Origin: a candidate division TA06 bacterium
Lineage (GTDB): Bacteria; Edwardsbacteria; AC1; EtOH8
Reading direction: 5' to 3'
DNA length: 64,000 nucleotides
Assembly: GCA_016235665.1 (NCBI GenBank)
Contig: JACRJI010000003.1
Coordinates: forward strand, 62,001 to 126,000
Below, one piece after another: positions 52,148 through 60,958 of the stretch. The position numbers were made by a program, and so were the translations under genes. Below the pieces are notes generated by a model that was given only the letters and a program-made list of their open reading frames with translations, was not told where the DNA came from and ran no database searches. The first letter of the stretch is position 1, and every line of letters begins with the position of its first letter.

Positions 52148-52301
52148 CCAGTTGATTCTACCAAGGTTTTTTATCCGCAGACGCCGTCGGCCAAAGCCGG
52201 CAAGCATAAAAGCCTGCTATGGCGCCGGACGATTTCACAGATTCACGCAGATTATTTCACCTATAATAAATAAATTACAATCAGGCTGGCCGGCTGTAAA
52301 A

Positions 52302-53546
52302 ATGAATAAAACATATAAAATAAACGCCGGGATACTGAACCCGGAAAGCCCGCAAAAATGCAGGTTTATAAAGGACGGGGTCCTGATATTCAATGAAGAC
52401 GGGCATATCCTGTATTGCGGACAGCGCAAACAGGCGCCACTGCTGAACTCAACCAAGATTACGGCCCCGGCCGATTCTTTCATCATCCCCGGGCTGATAG
52501 ACTGCCACACCCACCTTTCCCAGTACTATGTGCGGGGCCGCAGCGGGGATACTCTTTTAGGCTGGCTGAAGAACCACATATTTCCGGCTGAACACAAGTT
52601 CAAAGATCCCAAACATGCCAGCAGGGTCTCCCAAAAATTCTACCAGAGGCTGTTGTCCAATGGGGTAACCTGCGCCGCCCTGTATACCAATTACAAGGCG
52701 GGAGTAGAGGCGGCCTTCGCTGAAGGGCAAAAAGCCGGGATCAGGGCCGTCATCGGCTATACCTTGATGGACCGCAATGTTCCGGATGCATTAAAACTGG
52801 AGCCGTCGAAAGTTATGGATGAATGCCGGGAGTTGTTTGACAAGCATCATCAAAAAAACCGCAAGCTTTGCTTTTCACTCAATCCCCGTTTTGCGCCCTC
52901 ATGTACGCCGGGTTTCATGAAAGCCTTGGGAGATTTTGCCAAGAAGAACGAGGTCTACATTCAGACCCACATCTCGGAGAACCTGCAGGAACTTGCCGAG
53001 GTAAAAAAATTATTTCCCAAAGCCAGAAACTATGCCGAGGTCTACGACCGGGCAGGGCTTTTAACACCCAAGACCCTGCTGGCCCATGGTATCCACCTTT
53101 CCCCGTCCGAGCGAAGACTGATCGAAAAGCGGGGCTGCGGGATGGTGCACTGCCCGTCCTCCAACCTGTTCCTTCACTCCGGGCGGTTTCCTGTGGAACA
53201 TTGGCCGAGTTATTCCAAGCTGGCTCTGGGCAGCGACGTGGGGGCCGGGCCGTCTTTCTCCATGTTTGACGTAATGCGCGACGCCTATTATGTCAATATG
53301 ATGCCGCTGTCCCGGTTATTTTACCTGGCCACTTTGGGCGGGGCCAGGGCGCTGGGGCTGGAAAAGACCATCGGCAGCCTGCAGGCCGGCAAGCAGGCCG
53401 ATTTTTCGGTGATCAGACTGTCGGACATTCAGGATCCTGGCTCCGAAGAACTGCTGTACGATCTGATATTCAAGTGGGACCAGCGGGAGACATTGCAGGT
53501 CTATGTGGGAGGGCGGAAATTTTGGCCGTTGGAGAGCCCTTCATAA
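52302..53546 (+). CDS. guaD: Guanine deaminase (amidohydrolase family)
   Basis: About 414 aa. Deaminates guanine to xanthine with a zinc ion. Diagnostic blocks: PGLIDCHTHLSQYYVRGRSG, WLKNHIFPAEHKF, IQTHISENLQELAEVKKLFP, MVHCPSSNLFLHSGRFPVE, and ALGSDVGAGPSFSMFDVMRD, which match guanine deaminases better than chlorohydrolases or MTA/SAH deaminases. ATG at 52302 gives the usual start MNKTYKINAG; the in-frame upstream extension is Arg-rich and atypical. Follows ligA with a repeat-rich gap of about 150 bp. Confidence 0.8.
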   Translation: MNKTYKINAGILNPESPQKCRFIKDGVLIFNEDGHILYCGQRKQAPLLNSTKITAPADSFIIPGLIDCHTHLSQYYVRGRSGDTLLGWLKNHIFPAEHKFKDPKHASRVSQKFYQRLLSNGVTCAALYTNYKAGVEAAFAEGQKAGIRAVIGYTLMDRNVPDALKLEPSKVMDECRELFDKHHQKNRKLCFSLNPRFAPSCTPGFMKALGDFAKKNEVYIQTHISENLQELAEVKKLFPKARNYAEVYDRAGLLTPKTLLAHGIHLSPSERRLIEKRGCGMVHCPSSNLFLHSGRFPVEHWPSYSKLALGSDVGAGPSFSMFDVMRDAYYVNMMPLSRLFYLATLGGARALGLEKTIGSLQAGKQADFSVIRLSDIQDPGSEELLYDLIFKWDQRETLQVYVGGRKFWPLESPS

Positions 53547-53575
53547 ATTTCATTTATAGCGTCGAAGGAAAATAT

Positions 53576-53608
53576 AAAAGGCGGAAGAGAGTTACTCTTC
53601 CGCCTTTT
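53576..53608. terminator. Bidirectional terminator between guaD and the lipoprotein gene
   Basis: 14-bp perfect stem (AAAAGGCGGAAGAG and complement), 5-nt loop, T-rich on both strands. Confidence 0.9.
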
Positions 53609-53623
53609 ATGGTCAGGTTGTGA

Positions 53624-54496
53624 TTATTTGCTCCAGGTAATGTGGGCGGTAAATCCGTCCCCGGCAAGGGTGTAGTATTTTTCGGTGGAGGTGGAATAAT
53701 ATTTCACAAAAACAGTTCCTTCCGTGGCGCACCAGCCGGCATAACCGTTGTCGCCCAGGTTTCCGTACCCGTTGGCGTCAAATTTCATTTCTCCGGTCAA
53801 GCTGGTGTGGGATATCGTGGTGGGGCTGGCTTCGTTCACGAACGGATAGGTGCAGCTCCAGGTATAGTGTCCGGTTTTATCGGAGTAGGTAACATTGACG
53901 TTGTCAAAAGAAAAATTCCAGATATAGCTCAGGTCCATGTTGTAAACGGAGGAGGTGAACAGGTAGGTATAATTATAGTTGTAGTTGCCGGAAACTATCA
54001 GACTCAACGTATCGGCCCGCTGGCACATCCCGTTGTACAAAAACTTTGAGGTCACAGTACCGCTCTCGTTGGTGGTGGTGGTGTCATAATAGTACTTGTA
54101 CTCTACCTTGGTGGCCTGGGGATATGGTGCCGCGGAGGCCCAGATATCCGGGGTGAATTTGACCTTGACTGTGTCGAGGTAATAATAGTTGTCGTTTGAA
54201 TAAAAGTACCAGCCATCCGCACCCAGTGTCCAGAAAGTATCCGGAGGGGTCTTGCCGCCTTTCTTGAAGCTTGGAGAAAAACTTCCGCTGCTCAGACCGC
54301 CGGCCATGTCGTCGGTGCCATCGATGCTGGCGGTCGCATTTGTTGTGGCTACACCAGCGGCCGCTGACTGCTGGGCCGCAGGCAGGGCGGTAGTGGTCGA
54401 GGTGGGAGGGGTCTCGGTCTCGGTGGGGGTCTTGCTGCAGCCAAAAGCCACAAAAGCTATCAGCACCAGCACCAGGTACAGTTTTACTTGTTTCAT
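53624..54496 (-). CDS. Hypothetical lipoprotein
   Basis: 290 aa. Lipobox FVAFGC, then a Thr/Pro/Ala-rich linker (TPTETETPPTSTTTALPAAQ). The rest is Tyr/Thr/Asn-rich beta sequence without a recognised family (GADGWYFYSNDNYYYLDTV, NYNYNYTYLFTSSVY). AAAAGGAG precedes the ATG. Likely an outer-membrane or periplasmic lipoprotein; function unknown. Confidence 0.8.
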   Translation of the reverse strand: MKQVKLYLVLVLIAFVAFGCSKTPTETETPPTSTTTALPAAQQSAAAGVATTNATASIDGTDDMAGGLSSGSFSPSFKKGGKTPPDTFWTLGADGWYFYSNDNYYYLDTVKVKFTPDIWASAAPYPQATKVEYKYYYDTTTTNESGTVTSKFLYNGMCQRADTLSLIVSGNYNYNYTYLFTSSVYNMDLSYIWNFSFDNVNVTYSDKTGHYTWSCTYPFVNEASPTTISHTSLTGEMKFDANGYGNLGDNGYAGWCATEGTVFVKYYSTSTEKYYTLAGDGFTAHITWSK

Positions 54497-54561
54497 CCGT
54501 TACTCCTTTTATTGAAATAGTTGTTAGTTGTCGCTGCCTCATTAAAAATATACTCTATTTT

Positions 54562-55179
54562 TTATTGCAAGTCAAGAAGCCCCTGCAAATGTTTTTTATC
54601 TAAATATTTTGGCCGGGCCAGGGTTTGTGCCAAAAAGGAAATTTTGGCCAGGTGTTCCACCCGCTCCATTCTTTGCAGGGCTTCCTCCAAGCTCCGGCCC
54701 AGGGCCAGAACCCCGTGATTGGCCAAAAGCAGGGCCTGATGCTGTTTTATCAATGGCGCCATTGACCGGGGCACTTCATCCGTGGAGGGCGTGGCATACC
54801 GGGCCAGGGGAACGGGGCCAATGGTCAGAACCACTTCGGGCAGAAGGGGAGCCCTTAAGTCCAGCCCGGCGGCGGCGAAGGCAGTGGCAAAGGGCGGGTG
54901 GGCGTGGACCATGGCCTTGACGTCCGGCCGCATCTTATAGGCATAAAGGTGCATTTTGATCTCGGAAGAAGGCAGTCCTTTTCCTTCAAGCACCTTGCCT
55001 TCCAGATCGGTCACCAGCAGCTGGGATTCATTTATATCGCCCTTGCGCAGCATGGAGGGGGTGATCAGGATCCTCCTGCCGTCCAGCCGGGCCGAGACGT
55101 TGCCGTCGGTGGCGGGCACGAAGCCCAGGGCGTCCAGCTTTCGGCAAACCCGGATGATTTCTTTTATAGTTACATTCAT
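54562..55179 (-). CDS. Class II aldolase/adducin family protein
   Basis: 205 aa. Zinc aldolase fold with ATDGNVSARL near the N-terminus, the ligand pair in VHAHPPFATAFAA and the third His in LANHGVLALGRSLEEA. Relatives are L-fuculose-1-phosphate aldolase, rhamnulose-phosphate aldolase and ribulose-5-phosphate epimerase; the exact substrate is not decided. ATG at 55179 is chosen because AAAGGA lies upstream; an ATG at 55197 lacks one. No sugar-kinase or isomerase partner is adjacent. Confidence 0.87.
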   Translation of the reverse strand: MNVTIKEIIRVCRKLDALGFVPATDGNVSARLDGRRILITPSMLRKGDINESQLLVTDLEGKVLEGKGLPSSEIKMHLYAYKMRPDVKAMVHAHPPFATAFAAAGLDLRAPLLPEVVLTIGPVPLARYATPSTDEVPRSMAPLIKQHQALLLANHGVLALGRSLEEALQRMERVEHLAKISFLAQTLARPKYLDKKHLQGLLDLQ

Positions 55180-55196
55180 CAACAATCCTTTCTTCA

Positions 55197-55224
55197 TTTA
55201 TAAGGAAACCAGGAATGCAGGAAT
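55197..55224 (+). repeat. Dispersed 28-bp intergenic repeat, copy 2
   Basis: Begins TTTATAAGGAAACCAGGAAT; differs from the copy at 25468-25495 at one position. It lies between the aldolase gene and the ABC exporter gene. Confidence 0.65.
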
Positions 55225-55254
55225 AATTTCCCGGTCTCCTGATAAAAAACCTGG

Positions 55255-57351
55255 TTACTCAGACTCTTTGCCATGCTGCAGCTGGTAAAGGTTGTAGTAG
55301 ATCCCGCGCTTCTTCAGCAGTTCCTGGTGGGTGCCCACTTCCTTGATCTGCCCCTTGTGCAGCACATAGATCCGGTCCACGTGCTTGATGGTGGAAAGCC
55401 GGTGGGCGATGACTATGGAGGTGCGGCCCCGCATCAGGATGTCCAGGGCGTCCTGGATCAGCTTCTCGGTGGCCGAGTCGATGTTGGCGGTGGCCTCGTC
55501 CAGCACCAGCACCGGCGGATCGAAGGCCAGGGCCCGGGCAAAGGACAGCAGCTGGCGCTCCCCGGAGGAAAGGGTCACCCCCCGCTCCTTGACCTCCTGG
55601 CCGTATTTCTGCGGCAGTCTTTCGATGAAGGTGTCGGCGTGGACCTGGCGGGCGATCTCCCTTACATTTTCATCGGACAGGTCCTTGTTCAACCGGATGT
55701 TGCCCTTGATATCTCCGGAGAACAGGAACACGTCCTGCATCACCACACCCAGCGAGGAGCGGAGGCGGGAAAGGCCCAGCTCCCGGATGTCCGTTCCGTC
55801 CAGCAGGATCTGGCCGCTGCTTACGTCGTAAAGCCTGGAGATCAGGTTGATGATGGTGGTCTTGCCGCTGCCGGTGGAACCCACCAGGGCCACTTTTTCG
55901 CCGGGGGCCACGGCAAAGGTGATGTTCTTGAGCACCGGCTCGCCCGGCAGGTATTCAAAGCAGACGTCCTTGAATTCTATCCTGCCCCTGGCCCGCTCCG
56001 GTTCCGAAGCCGGTGGAATGTCCTTTATGGTCACCGGCTCGTCCAGCAGCTGGAAGATGCGTTCGGAACTGGCCATGGCCGACTGCAGCACAGTGTAGCT
56101 TTCGGTCAGCTCCTGGATAGGGCGGAAGAACATTCTCAGATAAGTGATGAAGGCCACCAGCACACCCAGCGAGATATTCTGCCGTATCACCTGTCCGCCG
56201 CCGTAGTAAATGATCAGCCCCAGGCCGATCCCGGAGATCACCTCCACCAGGGGGCGGAAGAAGGACATCACCAGAACCTCTTGCATGGAGGATTTGAAAT
56301 ATTCCTGATTGACCAGATTGAAGCGGCGGACGCTTTCGGCCTGGCGGCGGAAGATCTGGATCACCCGGACCCCGGAGATGTTCTCCTGCAGGGTGGCGTT
56401 AAGTCGGGCCAGCCGGACCCGGATCTGGCGGTAAATGTTGCGGGCCCGGATCCGGAAGAACACCGTCCACAGCGCGATGAATGGCAGCAGGGCCAGCACC
56501 ACCATTGTCATCTTGATGTCGTAGGCCAGCAAAACCCCCAGGATGGCCAGGGTCAGAAGAACATCCCGCAGCAGGACCGAGAACACCGAGGTGAAGGCCT
56601 CGTTGACGGCGTCCACGTCGTTGGTGGCCCGGGTCACCAGGCGGCCCACCGGGTTGCGGTCAAAGTAGCACATGTCCAGCACCTGGAGCTTGGCGAAGAC
56701 CCGGCGCCGCAGGTCGTGCATGAAGCGCTGGCTGACCATCATCACCAGGAACACCTGGCAGAAATTCAAACCGAAGCTCAACAGGATCAGCCCCAGGAAC
56801 AGCAGGCCGATCCTTCTGATCCCGGCAAAGTCGCGGTCCCGCAGGGCCAGGATCTCGTCCGGTGACAATTGCCTCAGGTCGGAATGTTTTATCAGCACCA
56901 CATCGCCGTAGCGGGAAAAGATCCCGGGGTGGGCGGACAGAACCGGAATGACGCTTTCCGGACGGGGGAAATCCCCGAGCTTAAAGTAATAGTAAGGGGT
57001 GTTGCCGGCCAGTCCCTGTTTCTGCCAGCGGGCCATCAGGTATCTGTCGCCGGAGGAAAGCCTGGAAACGTCAACCAGCACAGTATCTCCGGCCAGGGAC
57101 AAAGTCCCCGGTACCGGGCGGTCCAGCACCGCCTTGCGCCCGGAGGCGGTGATGTAGCGGTCGATGGCCTCCTTGGTAATGTGGGGCAGCACCAGCTCGA
57201 ACCCGGTGACGGCCAGCAGTACCACCAGCGAAAGGGCCAACTTAACGCGGTAGGGCCATAAAAAGGACAGCAATCTTTTTATCAGCCTGGCGTCGTAGAT
57301 GCTGCCCAGGGCCGCCTCTTCGTGGACTTCGTGGTGTTCGTGGGGGGACAT
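55255..57351 (-). CDS. ABC exporter half, canonical subunit, with a large extracytoplasmic insert
   Basis: 698 aa. Type IV exporter permease plus ATPase. An insert of about 100 residues (around 70-175) sits between the first two membrane spans, where small exporters have a short loop. The ATPase has Walker A VGSTGSGKTTI, signature LSSGERQLL (not LSGGQ), Walker B VLVLDEATANID with the catalytic Glu, and IVIAHRLSTI. Partnered with the 582-aa half at 58087-59835, whose Walker B lacks that Glu: a heterodimeric exporter of the BmrCD/TM287-288 kind. Substrate unknown; drugs or lipids are typical. Confidence 0.92.
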   Translation of the reverse strand: MSPHEHHEVHEEAALGSIYDARLIKRLLSFLWPYRVKLALSLVVLLAVTGFELVLPHITKEAIDRYITASGRKAVLDRPVPGTLSLAGDTVLVDVSRLSSGDRYLMARWQKQGLAGNTPYYYFKLGDFPRPESVIPVLSAHPGIFSRYGDVVLIKHSDLRQLSPDEILALRDRDFAGIRRIGLLFLGLILLSFGLNFCQVFLVMMVSQRFMHDLRRRVFAKLQVLDMCYFDRNPVGRLVTRATNDVDAVNEAFTSVFSVLLRDVLLTLAILGVLLAYDIKMTMVVLALLPFIALWTVFFRIRARNIYRQIRVRLARLNATLQENISGVRVIQIFRRQAESVRRFNLVNQEYFKSSMQEVLVMSFFRPLVEVISGIGLGLIIYYGGGQVIRQNISLGVLVAFITYLRMFFRPIQELTESYTVLQSAMASSERIFQLLDEPVTIKDIPPASEPERARGRIEFKDVCFEYLPGEPVLKNITFAVAPGEKVALVGSTGSGKTTIINLISRLYDVSSGQILLDGTDIRELGLSRLRSSLGVVMQDVFLFSGDIKGNIRLNKDLSDENVREIARQVHADTFIERLPQKYGQEVKERGVTLSSGERQLLSFARALAFDPPVLVLDEATANIDSATEKLIQDALDILMRGRTSIVIAHRLSTIKHVDRIYVLHKGQIKEVGTHQELLKKRGIYYNLYQLQHGKESE

Positions 57352-57430
57352 CTAATTGAAAATAGTTGTTAGGGATTGGATGATTGGAAAGGACAACAAT
57401 GAATAGTGAACTGTGAAAGGGTTCGAGGCC

Positions 57431-58033
57431 CTATCTCTTCCGGGCGATCAGCTTGTTCGCGGCGTGATGATGCTTTATCCCGCCGGGATGGGTGTCGTAG
57501 AAATCGTAAGACTTAAAATATTCAACGGCCCAGTCAGAGTAAATGTTTCTGAGCTCTTTTTCAGCAAACAAACCAATGCAATGTTCGGCCAAATCAGCGG
57601 GAACAGGCAAGGCATCGGTAAACACTACAACTACGTTAAGGCCGTTGATCCTGGTATGCGACTTCATGCCTTGGATGAATCTGGCCCAAACCTCCCGTTT
57701 TACCAAATGTAAAACGCCGTGCGATATTATCAGATCATATCGGTTGTTAAATTCATACTCGGCCAGGTCCTGAATCCAGGCATTGATCGTTATATCTTTT
57801 TGTTTGGTGATGGCTGTCAATTTTTCTATGCCGTTGGCTGAGACATCAAAAGCATCCACGGAAAAACCTTTTTCAGCCAGATACAAGGCGTTTCTTCCAT
57901 CGCCGCAACCGGCATCAAGAATTTTGGATCCTTTTGGCAACGCGTTGGATATCTCGTATATCTCAAGGCTGGGATTTCCAAATGTTGCAGTCTCCATGCT
58001 TTTATAAGATTTTTCCCAAAAAGGCTTGTCCAT
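57431..58033 (-). CDS. SAM-dependent methyltransferase, TehB-like
   Basis: 200 aa from ATG 58033. Class I fold with motif I ILDAGCGDGRNALYLAEKG and a following AFDVSANGIEKL. The pattern PFWEKSYKSMETATFGNPS resembles TehB/tellurite-resistance-type methyltransferases. It lies between the two halves of an ABC exporter on the same strand, and its base composition is a little more AT-rich than theirs, so it may be an insertion into that operon. Substrate unknown. Confidence 0.82.
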   Translation of the reverse strand: MDKPFWEKSYKSMETATFGNPSLEIYEISNALPKGSKILDAGCGDGRNALYLAEKGFSVDAFDVSANGIEKLTAITKQKDITINAWIQDLAEYEFNNRYDLIISHGVLHLVKREVWARFIQGMKSHTRINGLNVVVVFTDALPVPADLAEHCIGLFAEKELRNIYSDWAVEYFKSYDFYDTHPGGIKHHHAANKLIARKR

Positions 58034-58086
58034 CCATTTGCCTGTCTTATAAATTACGATTAACAATTAACCAATAACTAATCCAG

Positions 58087-59835
58087 TCAAGCTTTCTCCA
58101 GCTCCCTTTCCAGCTGCTGTAGCTGGTGCATCTCAAAATACTTGCCTCTGCGTTCCAGCAGTTCCTGGTGTTTCCCCTGCTCCACGACCCGGCCCTGGTC
58201 CATCACCAATATCAGATCGGCGTCCATGATGGCGAAGATGCGGTGGGAGATGACGATGGAGGTGCGTTGTTCCAGTTCGGATCTCAGGCTGTCCAAGATC
58301 CTTCGCTCGGTGTCGGCGTCCACCGCCGACAGGGCGTCGTCCAGGATCAGGATTGGCTTGTCCAGCAGCAGGGCCCGAGCCAGCGCCAGCCGCTGCTTCT
58401 GTCCTCCGGACAGGGTCACGCCCCGCTCGCCGATCACGGTCTGATACCCTTTAGGCAGGCCCAGTATCTCCTGGTGCACCGCGGCCAGCCGGGCCACCCG
58501 CTCCAGTTCCCCCTGGTCCGGAAGGGGCCAGCGCCCGAAAGAGAGGTTTTCTTCAATGCTGTCGGAGAAAAGAAAACTGTCCTGAGGCACAAAGGCGAAC
58601 TGCTCCCTCAGCGAGTCTACAGTGTACCCGGTGATCTCCCGGCCATCAAGCAGTATCCGGCCCTGCCGGTAATCGTACAGCCTCATCATCAGGTGGGCCA
58701 GGGTGCTTTTGCCCGAACCGATGGTGCCGGTGATGCCCAGCATTTTCCGGTCCTTAAGCTCAAAGCTGATGTCCTGCAGGGCCGGCCGGGACTGGTCCTG
58801 ATGGTAATAGGTCAGGCCTTCGACCGTAATGCTACCCCGGGCTGCTCTAAAGTTTACAGCGCCGGGCAGATCCTTGATCTGGAGACGGGTCTCAAATATC
58901 CGGTTAAGCCTTCCCTGCGAGGCCGCTCCCCGCTGGAAGATGTCGATGGCCCGCCCGATGGCGATCATCGGCCAGATCAGTATTCCCAAATAAGCCATGA
59001 AGGCCACGAAGTCTCCCAAAGAGATCCGGCCGGAAACTGCCAGCCGCCCGCCCCACCACAAGGCTATGCCCTGGGAGAACGAGGCCACCAGAGTGATCAA
59101 TGGAAAGAAAGCTCCCCAGACCCAGACCAGCTGCATGTTCTTATTCAGGTAATCCTGGCTGGAGGCGTCAAACCGGACATTCTCCGAATGCTCCTGGACG
59201 AAAAGTTTCACCACCTTGATGCCAGAGATATTTTCCCGTACCGTCTCGGTCAGTTCGGAAAATGATTTTTGGACCACCTCGAACCGGTGGCGGATGATCC
59301 GTCCGAATAGGGCCACAATCAAGCTCAAAAAGGGCAGGGGGATCAGGGCATACAGGGCCAGCCGGGGCGAAAGGCTGAACATCAGGAACAGGGAAGCCAG
59401 GCCCAGCACCAAAATGTCGGTCAGGATCACCGAGCCAAAGCCCAGGGCCATCCGCACCGCGTTGATGTCGTTGGTGGCGTGGGCCATAAGGTCTCCGGTC
59501 TTGGTGGAGTCGAAATATACAAAGTCCAAAGTGCAGAGGTGGGAGAAGAACTCGTCCCGCAGGTGGCGTTCCACCTTCCGGGCGGTGCCGATCAAAAAAT
59601 AGCGCCAGAAAAAGCGCCCCAGGCCGATGGCCAGCGCCAGCCCCAGGACCCACAGGCCGTAGCCGGCCAGCCGGGCAGGGACGGCCACCCCGGCCGCCAG
59701 GTCATCCACAGCGTGTTTGATGTACAACGGAATGGCCAGCTGCAGCAGGTCCACCGCGATCAGGCTGATGAACCCGGCCAGCAGGGCCCATTTGTAACGG
59801 GCCAGATATTTCTTTAGTTTAAAGAGTTCTTTCAT
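58087..59835 (-). CDS. ABC exporter half, degenerate-site subunit
   Basis: 582 aa. Six-helix permease and ATPase. Walker A GTIGSGKSTLAHL, signature LSGGQKQRL, H-loop IVISHRIFAI are normal, but Walker B reads ILILDDALSAVD: Asp replaces the catalytic Glu, as in degenerate subunits of heterodimeric exporters (for example TM287). First gene of the three-gene unit with the methyltransferase and the 698-aa half. Confidence 0.92.
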   Translation of the reverse strand: MKELFKLKKYLARYKWALLAGFISLIAVDLLQLAIPLYIKHAVDDLAAGVAVPARLAGYGLWVLGLALAIGLGRFFWRYFLIGTARKVERHLRDEFFSHLCTLDFVYFDSTKTGDLMAHATNDINAVRMALGFGSVILTDILVLGLASLFLMFSLSPRLALYALIPLPFLSLIVALFGRIIRHRFEVVQKSFSELTETVRENISGIKVVKLFVQEHSENVRFDASSQDYLNKNMQLVWVWGAFFPLITLVASFSQGIALWWGGRLAVSGRISLGDFVAFMAYLGILIWPMIAIGRAIDIFQRGAASQGRLNRIFETRLQIKDLPGAVNFRAARGSITVEGLTYYHQDQSRPALQDISFELKDRKMLGITGTIGSGKSTLAHLMMRLYDYRQGRILLDGREITGYTVDSLREQFAFVPQDSFLFSDSIEENLSFGRWPLPDQGELERVARLAAVHQEILGLPKGYQTVIGERGVTLSGGQKQRLALARALLLDKPILILDDALSAVDADTERRILDSLRSELEQRTSIVISHRIFAIMDADLILVMDQGRVVEQGKHQELLERRGKYFEMHQLQQLERELEKA

Positions 59836-59939
59836 TCCCAGGAATTAAACGTTATAAGGAAAGCCGGAAGATAGAAAATGTTTTGAAAAGAAAAGACGTA
59901 AATAACTCCTGTTGATCGGCGAAGATCAGCGTCCGATGG

Positions 59940-60851
59940 TCATTTGGCTTCTTTCTTGGCCAGAGACAGCAGTATCGACAGCGCCAGGGTGGCGCAGATG
60001 AAGGTCAGGGAGACCCCGATGGATATATGGATCCATCGGGCGATCAGCATCTTGACGCCCACAAACATCAGGATCAGGGCCACGCCGTACTTAAGGAAGC
60101 GGAACATGCCGATGACGCTGGCCAGCAGGAAATACAGGGCCCGCAGTCCCAGGATGGCGAAGATGTTTGAAGTGACGGCGATGAAGGCGTGGGGAGAAAC
60201 CGCCAGCACCGCCGGAATGGAATCCACCGCGAACACCAGGTCCGAGCTCTCCACCACCAGCAGGGCAAGGAATAGTGAGGTGACTGCTCGCCGGCCGTCA
60301 TGAACAACGAAAAACTTTTCTCCGTGATTGGAGACCGCCACCGGGAACATCTTCCGGGCCATCCGCACCACCAGGTGCTTTTCCACGTCCATCTCCTGCT
60401 CATCGGTGAAGGCCATCTTAACGGCGGTCACCACCAGGATTCCCCCGAACAAGTAGATGACCCAGCTGAAAGTCTGCATCAGCGAGACCCCGAACAGGAT
60501 CAGCACCACCCGCATTACGATGGCTCCCAAAATACCCCATTTAAGGATCAGGGTCTGGCGGTCCGGGCCGATGGAGAAGCTGGAGAAGATCAGGATGAAC
60601 ACGAACAGGTTGTCCACCGAGAGCGATTTCTCCAGCAGGTAGGCGGTTAAAAACTCCAGGGCCTTGGTGTGCCCCTCAAAGATCCAGATGCCGGCGCAGA
60701 AGACCAAGGCCGCTCCGATCCAGACCAGGCTCCACATCAGGGCTTTCTTGGCCGACAGGGCGTGATGGCGGTGGCTGGTGGCGAACAGGTCGATGAACAG
60801 CATCACCGCCACTATGACCGCAAATGCGAACCACATAATTGTATCTATCAT
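59940..60851 (-). CDS. TerC/Alx-family integral membrane protein
   Basis: 303 aa from ATG 60851. About nine spans. Signature regions: VMLFIDLFATSHRHHALSAK with an acidic residue in a span, LSVDNLFVFILIFSSF, and ESSDLVFAVDSIPAVLAVS, the paired Asp motifs of TerC. Alx/TerC proteins are linked to manganese efflux, metal loading of secreted proteins and tellurite resistance. An upstream start (60920) would add a stretch resembling no family N-terminus. Single gene facing lpxB. Confidence 0.9.
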   Translation of the reverse strand: MIDTIMWFAFAVIVAVMLFIDLFATSHRHHALSAKKALMWSLVWIGAALVFCAGIWIFEGHTKALEFLTAYLLEKSLSVDNLFVFILIFSSFSIGPDRQTLILKWGILGAIVMRVVLILFGVSLMQTFSWVIYLFGGILVVTAVKMAFTDEQEMDVEKHLVVRMARKMFPVAVSNHGEKFFVVHDGRRAVTSLFLALLVVESSDLVFAVDSIPAVLAVSPHAFIAVTSNIFAILGLRALYFLLASVIGMFRFLKYGVALILMFVGVKMLIARWIHISIGVSLTFICATLALSILLSLAKKEAK

Positions 60852-60920
60852 GACATAATTATAGAGGTGCATCAGCGTGAAGTCAAGAAAAAACGAAAAC
60901 AGACGGAGAAGAGATTTCAC

Positions 60921-60949
60921 TTGCGCCGGCGGATAATTATTGCTATACT
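60921..60949 (+). promoter_or_regulatory. Putative leaderless promoter of lpxB
   Basis: TTGCGC (60921-60926), 17-nt spacer, TATACT (60944-60949); ATG at 60959, 9 nt after the -10 box; no Shine-Dalgarno. Confidence 0.55.
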
Positions 60950-60958
60950 TTATTTGTT

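Noticed and set aside
55273-56865. Open frame of 530 codons on the plus strand
   Set aside because: Antisense to the ABC exporter gene; Gln/His/Gly-rich low-information translation typical of a shadow frame.
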